From Melitaea cinxia (taxonomy: Eukaryota; Arthropoda; Insecta; Lepidoptera; Nymphalidae), in assembly GCF_905220565.1 (NCBI RefSeq), contig NC_059398.1:4735177-4799176 (forward strand): a stretch of DNA of 64,000 nucleotides, read 5' to 3'. A model generated the notes under the pieces. It worked only from the letters and a program-made list of their open reading frames with translations. It had not been told where the DNA came from and made no database searches. The number at the start of each line of letters is the position of its first letter. Position 1 is the stretch's first letter. Positions 45,739 through 57,128 of the stretch are shown piece after piece. The position numbers and the translations under genes were made by a program.

Positions 45739-46843
45739 TTATAGGGCTTGTTCGCCTTCAATCATTTCTTTCAAACTCAACAATTCAAACTGTCCAGTGC
45801 CTTTTGTTTCCGTCTTGATCAACTCGTCCAAAACTCGGAGGCTTCCAGGATCGATAAGACATATAATGTTAGCTGTTCCCGATTCCCAGTTGTCCTCTTC
45901 TACACTCATTGCCATTTTTAGAGCTTTTTCTCTTATCTTACGAGCATCTTTTCCACTTAATGAAATTCTTACCCTCATTTGGGCTCGTTCAAGAGGAATT
46001 TCTTTTTTTATTAATGGTATTACCTCTAATGACTGCTGTTTGGCACTTTTATTGATATTAACTGAAAAATGTATATCCTTCATAGCTTTTTCTATAATAG
46101 AAACAGAGTATGGTCTCTTAGTTTCAGGATTAACACACTTATCTGCCACAGTTGTAGCAATGTCTTTGAACAGTGAATCTATCTGAGAGTGCCGCTCCTT
46201 ATCTGAAACTTGTAATTCACCTTTCTCTAAAATTAGTTTACAAATTTCAGTTTGGTCATCTTTACCAAACACTTTAACCAAATCTTCCTTTTTAGCTACT
46301 TGTCCTTTTGATACATTGGTAAATACAGTATGAGTCTGCAATACCTCATCAATATCTTTTTCCCTGTAATTATATTTTAAAATGTAAAAAAGTATTGAGT
46401 AATATTAATTAATAAAAATTATAAAGCTATTTATTGACAATAAAACTGAATTAAGGTTTGTTATATTAATTAAACAATTGTTATGGCAAGTATTTGGAAT
46501 AAATCGAGTCTTTTATAAATTAAGACCCTGATGCCTAAATAATAACCTTGAAAAAAGGTCTTTGATATATGATAGTTAAAATAAGTTTGGTAAAATAATA
46601 AGAAAAGCCAAAGCATTAACAATTATTTAGGTTTCTCGTGATTTTCGAATAAAAGCTGAATTAGATTTTCTTATTTTAATCTACTCACAAATGTAATAAT
46701 AAACATACTTACAATTTATTTCGCCAAGATAATACTTTGTTTTTGTAACACGCTATCTCGAACCTTTTACCACCTTTCTTTAACCTTACTATGGCGACAT
46801 TAGTTAAACGAATTTGATTTGTTGGAGTAAATATTTTAGACAT
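45739..46843 (-). CDS. SBDS: Ribosome maturation protein SBDS, 2 exons
   Basis: Exons 46843-46713 and 46363-45739 join in frame to 251 residues (human 250). The N-terminal FYSH domain starts MSKIFTPTNQIRLTNVAIVR, with RFEIACYKNKV. The middle helical domain has VNVSKGQVAKKEDL-like sequence (FTNVSKGQVAKKEDLVKVFG), VSDKERHSQ and ADKCVNPETKRPY, and the C-terminal ferredoxin-like domain ends in ICLIDPGSLRVLDELIK. All three are full length with no breaks. With the GTPase EFL1 it releases eIF6 from late 60S ribosomal subunits. A - strand AATAAA at 45679-45684 sits 55 nt after the stop. The gene is well isolated from its neighbours. Confidence 0.97.
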
Positions 46844-46849
46844 TTTGAA

Positions 46850-49140
46850 CTATTAAATCGAAACAACGTGCACGTTTATTTTAAGAGTTCTCGAAGCTTC
46901 AAACCGTTACTTTTATATTACTCTGCGAAAACAATCTATTCTAATTCTATATACCTAACTTCGAACTCAAAATAGTGATGCACCAATGACGTATTATAAC
47001 AAGTAGAAATTACCTACATTTATATATATACTCTTTGCAAATAACTACACAAACATAGCATTTAAGCATTAGCAATTTAACAACAACAAAGAGTAGGTAT
47101 ATAAAGTAGGTAGGTAAACAAATGGTAAAACCATAGAGTACATACTTCATCCTAGATAGAGTAGGATAAATATTAAAGGTAGAACCCCCGAAGAGTATAT
47201 AAAATTTAAAAAAAAACCGACAATGACTAATTTTTTAAATAAATTAATAAAATAACAAAATGTTTAATATTGTGGCGAATAATAAAAAGTGTTTGCGATG
47301 GATAAATGTCATAATAAAAATGGCAGCAGTTTATAGAACGCCACGGAAATGCTAAAAGTTAGTGCTCCCGCACACATACAATTAAGTTGGCCGAACGCCG
47401 TTACAACTAAATCGCAGAGTATACTAATAGGTATAGTAATATATGGAAGCCCGCACATCTTCTCCAACTAAGTCGTCCAACTAATTAATTGGATACCGAT
47501 CATATCAGAATCGAAATTCAATTCCGATCGACGTACAATTAAAAAGTAGTCCAACTGTTCATTAGCACGGTTACCTTATACAAGCTCCTTTGATTATATA
47601 CACGTATATATAATCAAAGACAAGCTCGCTGACTATCTCCAACTTAGTTGGTCAGTCGTACGGCAAGATGGAACACGATTACACGCGTGCGCGTGATTTC
47701 CCTACGCCCGGATCTTCACCAACGGGTACGTCTGCGTCCCGATCACTTGTTGCAAACGAAAAAGTAGAAGAACTTAAAGATGAACCTTAATTTAAAAAAA
47801 AAATAGCATGTTTTAGAAATAAAAAATGACATGGGTTTCAAAAGCCCGTGGATATATATAAAACATACTAAAATATATATATTGCAATCGATGCAGCGTG
47901 ATCAACTCTATCATATATTTCAAATTTATCTGAAGTTATACATAGACAAGTTTATGTATTTTACACTGAAGTCATCAAAATATGATAGGACCGTTTTGAC
48001 ATATGAGAAAGAACTTGGAATGTAACTTGGAACGAAACTGTAAGAAACACTAAAATAATTATTAATTACATAGTGTTCTTAAAAATACATTCATTTTTTT
48101 GGCGCGTTAAATAGTATGATAGAATATATTACGAGTATTGTTTTCGCACTTAATTTATAGTAGCATGTAATTTCTAATTATTACGAAACGTCTCAAAAAT
48201 AGTTACGCTCTCAGTATTTTTTTTATAACTATATAATTACTGAATTTCACCAGCTTCATTCGATTTGAATAGTAATTAAATATTGTGTAGTGGTTTTTAC
48301 CGAAAAGAAACAGCTTGGCGCTCAAAGCCGTCCACGCGCGGACTGCTGCGTAAGAATGTTAGACGGCCACTCAGGAATTCAGGAAAACTGGTACACCTGT
48401 GCTCCTCTGCGGCATTGAGACTGTGTTGGAAATCACATCCTAGTGGAAAAAAAAACAATATTTCGAAATTGTGTACCCTTAATAGATAATAGACAATTTT
48501 AACGTTTATATTATAGATAGGTGAGCGCTGCGCATGCGCACAGAAAGTGACGCGAAGCAAAAAAATTGCGGATATTTGTAATTAAAAAATACTAATCGAT
48601 CGATTTTCAATAGCTTAAATCAACCACGTTGTTCTTTAAAATTGCTCACCTTAAATTATTTAATTAAAAATCAATAAACTCATCGAAACTATTTATATTT
48701 ATTTAAAAATTAAGGAAAGTGGAGTTGTTCCAAACTGTAATTAAGCAATTATAAATGCAACTTGAGGAGTTTTTTAACACTTTGAGCAATTTAAAATATT
48801 GTATACATCAAAAGATATAGGAGTTTGAAAGTATTGATAAATGATTTTTGTTTCAACGACTTTATTGATTTTCAATTAAATATTTTAAGGTGGAGAAATT
48901 TTAAAGGACAACGTAGTTGAATTGACCTATTGAAAATCTATTTAATCTAATCTATTAGTAATTTTTTTATTACAAATATCATTATTTTGCAGGCTGAGGT
49001 GGTGTAGGTACAACGTTTGCAGGGTCAGCTAGTTTAATAGTACCTGGGTGACCGAGCTTAGCTCGGTATTTTTAGTAAATCGTGAAGGATTAGTAGAAGA
49101 GGGAGTTAAAATGATTCGCTGCCGGTTTGGATGAAGTCTT
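46850..49140. other. Intergenic region without a supported gene
   Basis: Holds a perfect hairpin at 47588-47619, a 40-codon open frame from about 47669 starting MEHDYTRARDFPTPGSSPTG (unrecognised, weak), and an unrecognised GC-richer block at 48283-48440 that looks repeat-like. Its right edge (49000-49035) has 'acgtttgcagggtcagctag', a degenerate end of the repeat family at 1650. Confidence 0.3.
47588..47619. repeat. Perfect 13-bp inverted repeat (hairpin)
   Basis: CTTTGATTATATA, a 6-nt spacer CACGTA, then TATATAATCAAAG. The arms pair perfectly. Possibly the centre of a small inverted-repeat element. Confidence 0.6.
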
Positions 49141-49477
49141 TTTTAAACGACTTCAAAAAAGGAGGAGGTTACTCAATTCGAATGTTTTTTTTTATATATA
49201 TGTTTGGGGATAACTTCGTCGTTTATGAACCGATATTGATAATTCTCTTTTTGTTGGACAGGAGATATCTTTTGTTTGGTACCATGATGAGGAAACCAGG
49301 ATCTGATGATGGAATCCCAGAGAAATCGAGGGAAACTCTCGAAAATCCGCATAACTTTTTACTGGGTGTACCGATTTTGATGATTTTTAATTAAATCGAA
49401 AGCCGATGTTTATCATGTGGTCACATTTAAATTTTTTTTTATTATGTTATGGGCTTACTCTTGACCTCAGTCTAGCT

Positions 49478-51235
49478 CTAGAGCACAGACGAGGTCGAAG
49501 ATGGAGCGAGTTCGCCCAGAAGAAGCCTGTTCACTCGCGCTTTAAACATGTTCGGGTTGTATGAACTCGGAAATACAGACGCTGGCAGGGAATTCCATTC
49601 CTTGGCTGTGCGCATTAAAAAAGATGATTCGAAGCGCTTTGTACGTATGAAAGGTATATCAATCAGGTAGGGATGAAAGCCTGCGGTACGTCTGTAAGTC
49701 CGATGGAAGAAAGGAGATGGGGGTATGAGCTCGTGCAGCTCCAGGGCACACTCCCCAAAGTACAACCTGTAAAAGACCGTTAGACTGGCAACCTTTCTTC
49801 GGTGAGCCAGAGTGTGAAGAGATTTCACCAAACTGGCATTACCGATTAGCCGCTTGGCTCTGCGTTTCACTGAGTCCAGTGTGGCGAGTTGATATATAGC
49901 TGAGCCATCCCACAAGTGACTGCAATATTCCATGCACGATCGGACTTGAGTTTTGTACAGCGTAAGAAGCTGTTCAGGCGTGAAATATCGCTTAACCTTA
50001 TTTAAGATGCCAAGCTTTCTGGCCGCAGTTTGCGCTTTGGACTCAATGTAATTGCCAAAATTGAGGTTAGAATTCAACTCTATGCCAAGGAGGTCGAGGG
50101 TATCGGACACAGGGACAGGTGTACCACGGAAAGTAGGAGTCAAGTTGAAAAGACTCCGTTTGGCGGAGAACAAACAAGCCTGCGTTTTAGCGGCGTTGAA
50201 CGTGACCAGATTGCAATCACCCCATTGGGATACTTGCCCCAGTATTGAATTTGTTCGTTCTACCATGGCCTCTCTCTGAGAACGTATTACGTCCCTGCTG
50301 TCTCTTGCGCTGGACAAATATCTCTCAACAATCGTACTGTCATCTGCGTATCCAACAATGTCTGGTCGTAGCATGTCGTTAATATGGAGCAGGAAAAGAG
50401 TTGCAGAGAGAACAGAACCTTGAGGGATACCGGCGTTTATATCCATCAGGTCAGAGGAGCAGCCGTCCACGACCACTCTGATCGACCGTTCACTCAAAAA
50501 GTCTGAAATCCAGCTACAAAAGTCAGCAGGGATGCAGTAAGCAGGAAGTTTGCTAAGGAGACTTGCATGCCAAACCCTGTCAAAGGTCTTCGAGATATCT
50601 AGTGATACAGCGAGCGCCTCACCATGTTTCTCAATGGCTTCGCCCCAGCAGTGTGTGACATACACCAGAAGATCTCCAGTAGACCGCCCCTGACGAAAGC
50701 CGTATTGGTGGTCACTGAGGAGTTCATTGTCTTCTAGGTAGTTCAGCAACTTGCTGTTAAGCACCTTTTCCATGACTTTGCAAAGCATGGAGGTGATGAC
50801 GATTGGTCGGTAGTTGCAGGGATTCACTCGCCTACCCTTTTTGGGCACTGGCTGCACATTAGCCAGCTTCCAAGATTTTAGCACCGTTCTAGTTTGAAGA
50901 GAGAGGCGGTACAGGCGCGTGAGAACAGGAGACAGCTCAGGTGCACAGGCCTCCAGGACGCGCGCAGGTATACCGTCAGGTCCACTAGTCTTATTCACGT
51001 CAAGATTCAGCAAAACTCTACGGACCTCTTTATTGTGGATCGTGATCTCTTGCATAGAAGAGTCACATCGAGGCAAGGATGGTGGTTGTGTAGAGCTAGC
51101 GTCAAGACGCGAATTGCTTGCAAAGAGAGATGCAAACAAGTTTGCCTTTTCCACTGCCGAGTGAGCTAGCGCACCATCAGGCTTCTGCAGAGGAGGCAAT
51201 GTAGGGCGGCAGAAATTGGACTCTACTGCCTTCAA
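49478..51235 (-). CDS. LINE reverse transcriptase, 585-codon open frame
   Basis: An uninterrupted RT: VPKKGRRVNPCNYRPIVITS (about residues 130-149), GFRQGRSTGDLL, ALAVSLDISKTFDRVWHASL (motif A; the usual DxxKAFD reads DISKTFD), GIPQGSVLSATLFLLHINDM (motif B) and VGYADDSTIV (motif C, catalytic YADD). The C-terminus has EWNSLPASVFPSSYNPNMFK and a short tail. Only the upstream stop at 51476 disconnects it from the endonuclease. Its codon use is GC-richer than host introns. No host function is suggested. Confidence 0.88.
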   Translation of the reverse strand: MKAVESNFCRPTLPPLQKPDGALAHSAVEKANLFASLFASNSRLDASSTQPPSLPRCDSSMQEITIHNKEVRRVLLNLDVNKTSGPDGIPARVLEACAPELSPVLTRLYRLSLQTRTVLKSWKLANVQPVPKKGRRVNPCNYRPIVITSMLCKVMEKVLNSKLLNYLEDNELLSDHQYGFRQGRSTGDLLVYVTHCWGEAIEKHGEALAVSLDISKTFDRVWHASLLSKLPAYCIPADFCSWISDFLSERSIRVVVDGCSSDLMDINAGIPQGSVLSATLFLLHINDMLRPDIVGYADDSTIVERYLSSARDSRDVIRSQREAMVERTNSILGQVSQWGDCNLVTFNAAKTQACLFSAKRSLFNLTPTFRGTPVPVSDTLDLLGIELNSNLNFGNYIESKAQTAARKLGILNKVKRYFTPEQLLTLYKTQVRSCMEYCSHLWDGSAIYQLATLDSVKRRAKRLIGNASLVKSLHTLAHRRKVASLTVFYRLYFGECALELHELIPPSPFFHRTYRRTAGFHPYLIDIPFIRTKRFESSFLMRTAKEWNSLPASVFPSSYNPNMFKARVNRLLLGELAPSSTSSVL

Positions 51236-51475
51236 CAGAGACCAGAATTGTTTACTACCAGGGGGGTAGGAGGTAAGTTTAGCGCCTATACGACGGATAT
51301 GGTCGGATCGGGCCTTTCGTAGTATCCGTTTGCAGGACTTGGCGGCTGAATTAAAAGCTTTTTTCCTCGTGTGAACCCTCCGCGCTCCAGCTTTGGCATC
51401 GCGAACTTGTACCCAAGCTAGGTAAGCAGACTCTTTAAGGGCTTCAGCATGGGCGCACTCAGCATTGTACCAAGG

Positions 51476-52487
51476 TTAGGATTTGTGGTCGAGTGATATG
51501 TCGGAGAATGGTATGAAGTATTCCATTCCCTGTCGAATCACGCCCGCAACTGCCTCAGCCGAGCACGAGGGGTCACCCGAGGAAAAACAGACTTGCCGCC
51601 AGGGGAAAGATGCATAGAAATTCCGCATCTCGTCCCAGTCCGCTAACTCATATCGCCACACTCTTCTTGTGCCCCTTGGACAGTTGCCCGGAGCAGAGCC
51701 GGTCAATATGGATTTCACTAGGCAATGGTCGGATGATCCTAGCGGGGCAGATACTGAGACCGAGTGTCTGTCTGGATCTGTAGTCAGCAGAAGATCCAGG
51801 CAATTGGCTGTATGGCTAGCAATATCTGGTACCCGTGTTGCAACCTGTACCATCTGGGTAAGATCGAATGCTAACGCGAATTTGCGCGCCTCCTTCCCAG
51901 CGTGGCATGTTTTCTCGTACGGGAACAACCACTGCTCGTGGTGGGCGTTATAGTCCCCGAGAAAAACAAGTTCCGCCGTCGGATACCGTTGCTGCGCTTT
52001 GTCTGCCATCTCTGTAAGGTGGTCGAAGAGCCTGGTTGTCTCCTGATCTCCACTGTGCGACCAATAAACACAGGCGTAGACAGTCTTGTCCACGCCGGTG
52101 TCCACTAAAACCCACAATGTAGAGAACCCGGTCGCTTCAAAGCACCGGAGTCGTTTATAGCAAATGTCATTGCGGACGTACACACAGAACACGCTGGGGG
52201 TGTTCCTTGAACTTATGCTCTAATGAGTAGCATGCGTAGTTGAGGTACGTCGCATCTGCTGGACATTTGATTTGCGTCTCCGTTAAGAAAAACAGATGCG
52301 GCTTCACGGTCTCGAGGTGGTGGTAGACCGGGTCAATATTGGAATGCAAACCTCGGATGTTAGTGAGGTGCACCTTCAGTGGGTGGAAGTGCAGCCGTTT
52401 TTTAACTTTTTTCCTTCTTTGAGCTTTTTTCATGTTGAGGAGTGATGATGGGGAAGCAGTTGGATGTCGAGGCGCAGCTTTTACCAT
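51476..52487 (-). pseudogene. LINE apurinic-like (EEP) endonuclease domain, frameshifted
   Basis: The upstream frame (52487-52167) has TNIRGLHSNIDPVYHHLETV and HLFFLTETQI, the N-terminal EEP motifs with the catalytic Glu in TET. After a frameshift the second frame (52192-51476) has VYWSHSGDQETTRL, ELVFLGDYNAHHEQW (the GDYNAHH catalytic block) and LGSSDHCLVKS (the SDH block). Every main motif remains, so the domain decayed recently. A stop at 51476 separates it from the RT frame; in-frame continuation W-Y-N-A-E-C-A-H follows the stop. Confidence 0.8.
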
Positions 52488-53717
52488 GCGGATTCCCTAG
52501 GCTAAGCCGACCATTAGAGGAGCTCATCTGGAGACTGCGGGGACGCCCGAGCCCCCCTGGAAATCACCACCGGGTCCTCCCACCCAGTCGCCAACTGGCA
52601 CGGTGGAGCCATCCCAGGATTTTTCGCGAGGTGGCGGGGCAGCCTTTGCCACGTGGCTGGCGCGCTAGGGCCCCCAACTGCCTGCGGTTGGTCAACGGCA
52701 AGACCGTGCCTCGGATCCCGCTACCCTCCAGTATGAGCTGCCCGGTACAGTGCAGTCCAAGATTCCGAAAAACTGCGTAAGCTGCGCAACTAACACTCTT
52801 CTAATCCCCTAAAGGCACTGGTACTCCCGCACACAGACGGAACGCAGCAAGCTGCTTGGCGCCTGGTTCCGACGGGAGGGTGGTCGCTGCCAGGCGGCCC
52901 CTAAGTGGGACCTACCACCGCGTTGTGTTGGGGTCGTTCAGCCGTCACCAAAAGTAAATTAGTGGTGCCGTTGCCCAGGGTGGACCACTTGGAGGTAGAC
53001 CCCAACCACTCCATTTCATCGGGATCTGATTACATCTTTTGGAGTAATATTTTATAATGCGTATATATCTCAAACCAGGAAACCAGGATCTGATCTCATC
53101 ATCAGATCCTGGTTTCCTTACCACGGTACTAAACTAGCGATATACCCTTTCCAACAAAGAAAGAATTATCAAAATCGGTACATCCAGTAGAAAGTTATGC
53201 GGTATAATACAACGTAGGTCGACGAAAAAAGCGTCAAGTAAAAACGCATTATTAGATATAACTCGAAAAGTAGTTGTTGGATCGCAAATAAATTTAAATG
53301 GGACCAATTGGCACACACCGCCTTTCGATTAAAACAAAATTTGTCGAAATCGGTCTACCCGGTCAAAAGTTCTCTGAGAGAGAACCTCCTCCTTTTTTGG
53401 AAGTCGGTTAAAAAAAAGGAAAAATATTAATCGATCTGGAAATTTAGGCATTTGAACCGTGATCATATCGGTCGATCGTGACCGGCCGATTTCCCACCTG
53501 AACTATTACAATTTTATTGACAAGTGCGAAATTTACTTTCGTATTCAACGATGTGGTATCCATTTTTCATTGTCTGAAAACTGAGATAAAACGACATTTT
53601 CTAAAAATGAATCCTAGCTAGATTTATTTATCTTCCCCGAAATCCCTTGCATACTAAATTTCATGAAAATCGCTGAAGCCGTTTCCGAGATTCAGATTCT
53701 ATATATACATACATAAT

Positions 53718-53962
53718 AGATTGTAATATCCCACTACTGGGCATAGGCCTCTTTCCCTATGTAGGAGAAGGATCAGAGCTTAATCCACCACGCTGCTCCA
53801 ATTCGGGTTGGCGGATATATTCCTTACTATGAGTAATGATCGCTATCAGGTGTACATGATAACAACCGGGACCGATGGCATAACGTGCTCTCAGAGGCAC
53901 GCTGGGGCGCAATTGGTACAATCCATGGCTGTGACCGTTGCGCCAATGCGGCGTCATATATA
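53718..53962 (-). mobile_element. tRNA-derived SINE copy, reverse
   Basis: Reading the + strand: 'gtaatatcccactactgggc', then 'gtaggagaaggatcagagct', then 'gctatcaggtgtacatgata' and the head complement 'gctgtgaccgttgcgccaat'. It is missing about 100 bp of the head-side body compared with 4722-5149. It lies 190 bp upstream of the GGNBP2 start codon, in its promoter region. Confidence 0.75.
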
Positions 53963-54148
53963 TATATATACAAGAATTGCTCGTTTAATAGCAGATTGTT
54001 ATTAGACGGTTGTTTTTTATATATATTCTGTGCCCATTTCGTGCAATCTACGTTAATATAACGTCACGACGTGTATTTCACATAAGTTGGCCGTCATCAG
54101 CCGTCATTTTGTTATATTTGTATATTTTGTCGGCAATTTTTATGTGAA

Positions 54149-57079
54149 ATGGCTAAATTAGTCGATATATATAATTGTGAGAAGGAGCCTGTTATAAAAA
54201 GAAAACAGTTGCCGTTAACTATTTACGAAAACTTAACTGTAAGTTACCTTGTTGCACTTTGACAGTACCTCAAACGTAGATTACTATTAATGATGGAATT
54301 TAAGTATACATTATATGTAATGTATACTTGATTCTTGAATTTTTGTGTTTATATTTTTAAATTTAGTTCGGATGATTAATTTTGTTTTTGTTTCAATCAA
54401 ACTAATATTTTACAGACGTGACGTCTTAATGTTGACCTTATTTTCTAAAATTTTCTTTGTTAAATGTTTATTATTACTTTTAATTTACAGATGATTATGG
54501 ACATAAGTACAATGGGCCTTATTTTTGATAGTCCTCAAGTGAAAGGTCGCGAATACGATGAATTTATACGCAAATACAGAACCCTAACGACAGATGAGTT
54601 AAAGTCGGCACTTAGAGTTGATGCTTCCGATATATTCAATGTTTTAAATCAAAGTATTCCTTGTGTCGGTTGTAGGCGAAGGTAGCTATTACTTTATTGT
54701 TATTTAACAAGATTGTCAATATGAAAAAAAGAAATGTGCAAACACTAATGATAATTAAAGACTAAACAAACTAAAATTAAAGTAATAGTAAGTAGAAGAA
54801 AATTAATCTGTGATGTGAAAATAAAAATCAAATTGCATTCATTTGAGGCAAAATGAAAATTATTGTAATTAAGTTAAAAAGAGTATCTTTTTAACTTATA
54901 TGTCATAAATCGACACCAACAATTTATACTACGCCAATTTGACTTTTCCATAAGTTTGTTTTTTCAATGCGTACTTGATAAAATGTGGTTTTATATGTAA
55001 TAAAAAAAATTGTGAAATTGCAATGAATAAATTAACTATTAAAGATACCAAATTTCAAAAAGGTTTCTTAATTAATATAAAAGGTATCACGTTTTTCTCT
55101 TTTATAAGCCTCTATTGTAAAGTTCACTTTTAAGAGTTAGCTTAGTATAAATTGCTGGTGTCGAAATATTCTCTTAGTAATGTGATTTTAGTATATTGCA
55201 AGCTAAGTCGGTATATAGGTACATAATACACAATAATTATGTACATTGCTAAAAATATATAGTGGTCTGTGTTAATCCAGACTGTCTATTTCGTTGCCCC
55301 CCTGTAATCTGAAAGCCCTATCACTATATTATGTATTGATAAAAAGAAAATTGACAAGTCTTTTCTGATATAATGCATAATTGGACAGGTTGTAACTTAT
55401 TTGCAATACCACTATTGTGTTTGATTCGTATAATTTCAATTTGAATTTGACTATATTCATGTAGTAGTGACTTTGTTAGTTTTCATTGCTGTCTATTGTT
55501 TATTCTATAAAATTAGGGGCTATAAAAGGTCCTAGCCTTTACTGTATAACTACTTCACAAATTCGATAATACAACATCACCTTGCAAGACATTCATTGGG
55601 TTACTACGGGCAAACCGTAACTATGTATGATGTACTTAAAAGCACAATATCTTTAATAAATTTTGCTTGTTTCAGTGTTGAAAGACTATTTTATCAATTA
55701 TGTAAATCAGGACATCCGACTTTAGATCCATTAATTTTGACACAAGATGAAATTATGACTATCAGAGAAGATAAAATAACAAATCCACAGTCACTGGCCA
55801 CATTATTAAATGGTCACAGGTAATATAACTTAATATTTAATGTACTTTTATTTTATAGTTTGATTTCATATCATGGTAAAGTTTGTTTATTATTAGCAAG
55901 TATAAAATTGATGTATTTTTTAGTGTTGTATTTTTAAGTATGAAATAAATTTTTAATTCAGTAATTAATAGTTATTGATAAAAATATTGAAATTTTGATA
56001 TGCTGAAAATAAGAGTAACTCTGGAAAATACCCTCTTTAAAAGACAAATACAGTTAACCTTAACTGATAAATCATCATACAGGAAATCAATTATCTCATA
56101 ATAAAATAACTCCTTCCCTGGTATGGTCCCTTATATTTAGCACATAATGATTATTTAAAAAAATTAATTTCAGTACTGGTCTCGAATGTCTTATCTTAAG
56201 TCAACCTAGATGGAAAAAGTCTCAAAGATGTACATTACATTCACTTGAAGCCGGTACAGCAAGGGGTTGGGGGTCGTCTGGCTGTGGTTGGGGCTGGGGG
56301 GCGTGGGGGTGGGGTGGCCGTACAGCGTGGTGTGCAGCATGGGACGCCATGCGGACCTCAGCTCGAGAACATGTCACCTTAGTTCACTTTAATACATTAC
56401 ACGACACCCTTCACAACTATCTCAGAAAACACAGGTTTTGTGCTGATTGTAAAACTAAGGTAACAATTTTTACTACTTTTTTTTTGTCAGTATAATTATG
56501 TATAATTTACCATAGAAGATTTTTAATGTTAGTGATTATTGGATTTAATTTTTTTTAAATAATAGTAGGAGAAGGATTAGAGCTTAATTCACCATGCTGC
56601 TCCAATGCGGGTTGGTGGATATATTCCCCCACCATGAGTAACAATTGCTATCAAGTGTATATGATAACAATGGGGACCGACTGCTTAACGTGCTCTCTGA
56701 GGCACCGTGGGGAGACCCACAAGGACTGCACAAACACCCAGACAATGGCAAACATCTTTATGGCCAATAAAAATGTTCGTTTTGTGCGGGGATTGCATCC
56801 GCAACCGCCAGTGCAACAGCCATAAACCAGCTCTGTGACCGTTGCGCCAAAGTGTCGTCGTTTTATTATTTAGTTATTATTTATTTTGCTAAATGTGGCA
56901 CAAATCAACAAAATTTTGTTAATAATTGAATACTAAAGTAGCAGCAATAATCTAAGTGAATTGTCACATTTTTTTTTGAATGATCCATCCTCAGTTAATT
57001 TTATTTTTAATGTAATATCAATCATTAACTTTTGTATGTTCTAGATTTGCTAATATATGTATATATTTTTATTTTAAAT

Positions 57080-57128
<49 letters not shown>

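Larger units (their letters stand above)
49431..53030 (-). mobile_element. Near full-length non-LTR retrotransposon (endonuclease + RT), inactive
   Basis: The element reads on the - strand from a GC-rich 5' region (about 53030-52490), through an endonuclease ORF and an RT ORF, to an A-rich 3' end at 49431-49440. The two ORFs are one frame in ancestry, broken by a frameshift near 52180 and a stop at 51476-51478. Overall it resembles the jockey/CR1 group by motif order; I cannot assign a clade. GC content is clearly higher than the host DNA around it, indicating recent insertion. Confidence 0.85.
49145..53409. repeat. AACCGACTTC-family pieces flanking a LINE, in inverted orientation
   Basis: The left piece, 49145-49430, starts ACGACTTCAAAAAAGGAGG; the right piece, 53035-53409, ends CCTTTTTTGGAAGTCGGTT. 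Both outer borders are the same terminus, facing opposite ways. The first part of the right piece (53020-53062) continues the left copy in order, so the LINE inserted into it. At 53078-53117 GGAAACCAGGATCTGAT meets its own inverse, a fold-back junction between two head-to-head copies. Confidence 0.65.

Noticed and set aside
47669..47790. 40-codon frame beginning MEHDYTRARD
   Set aside because: Short, single, no homology recognised and no splice partner.
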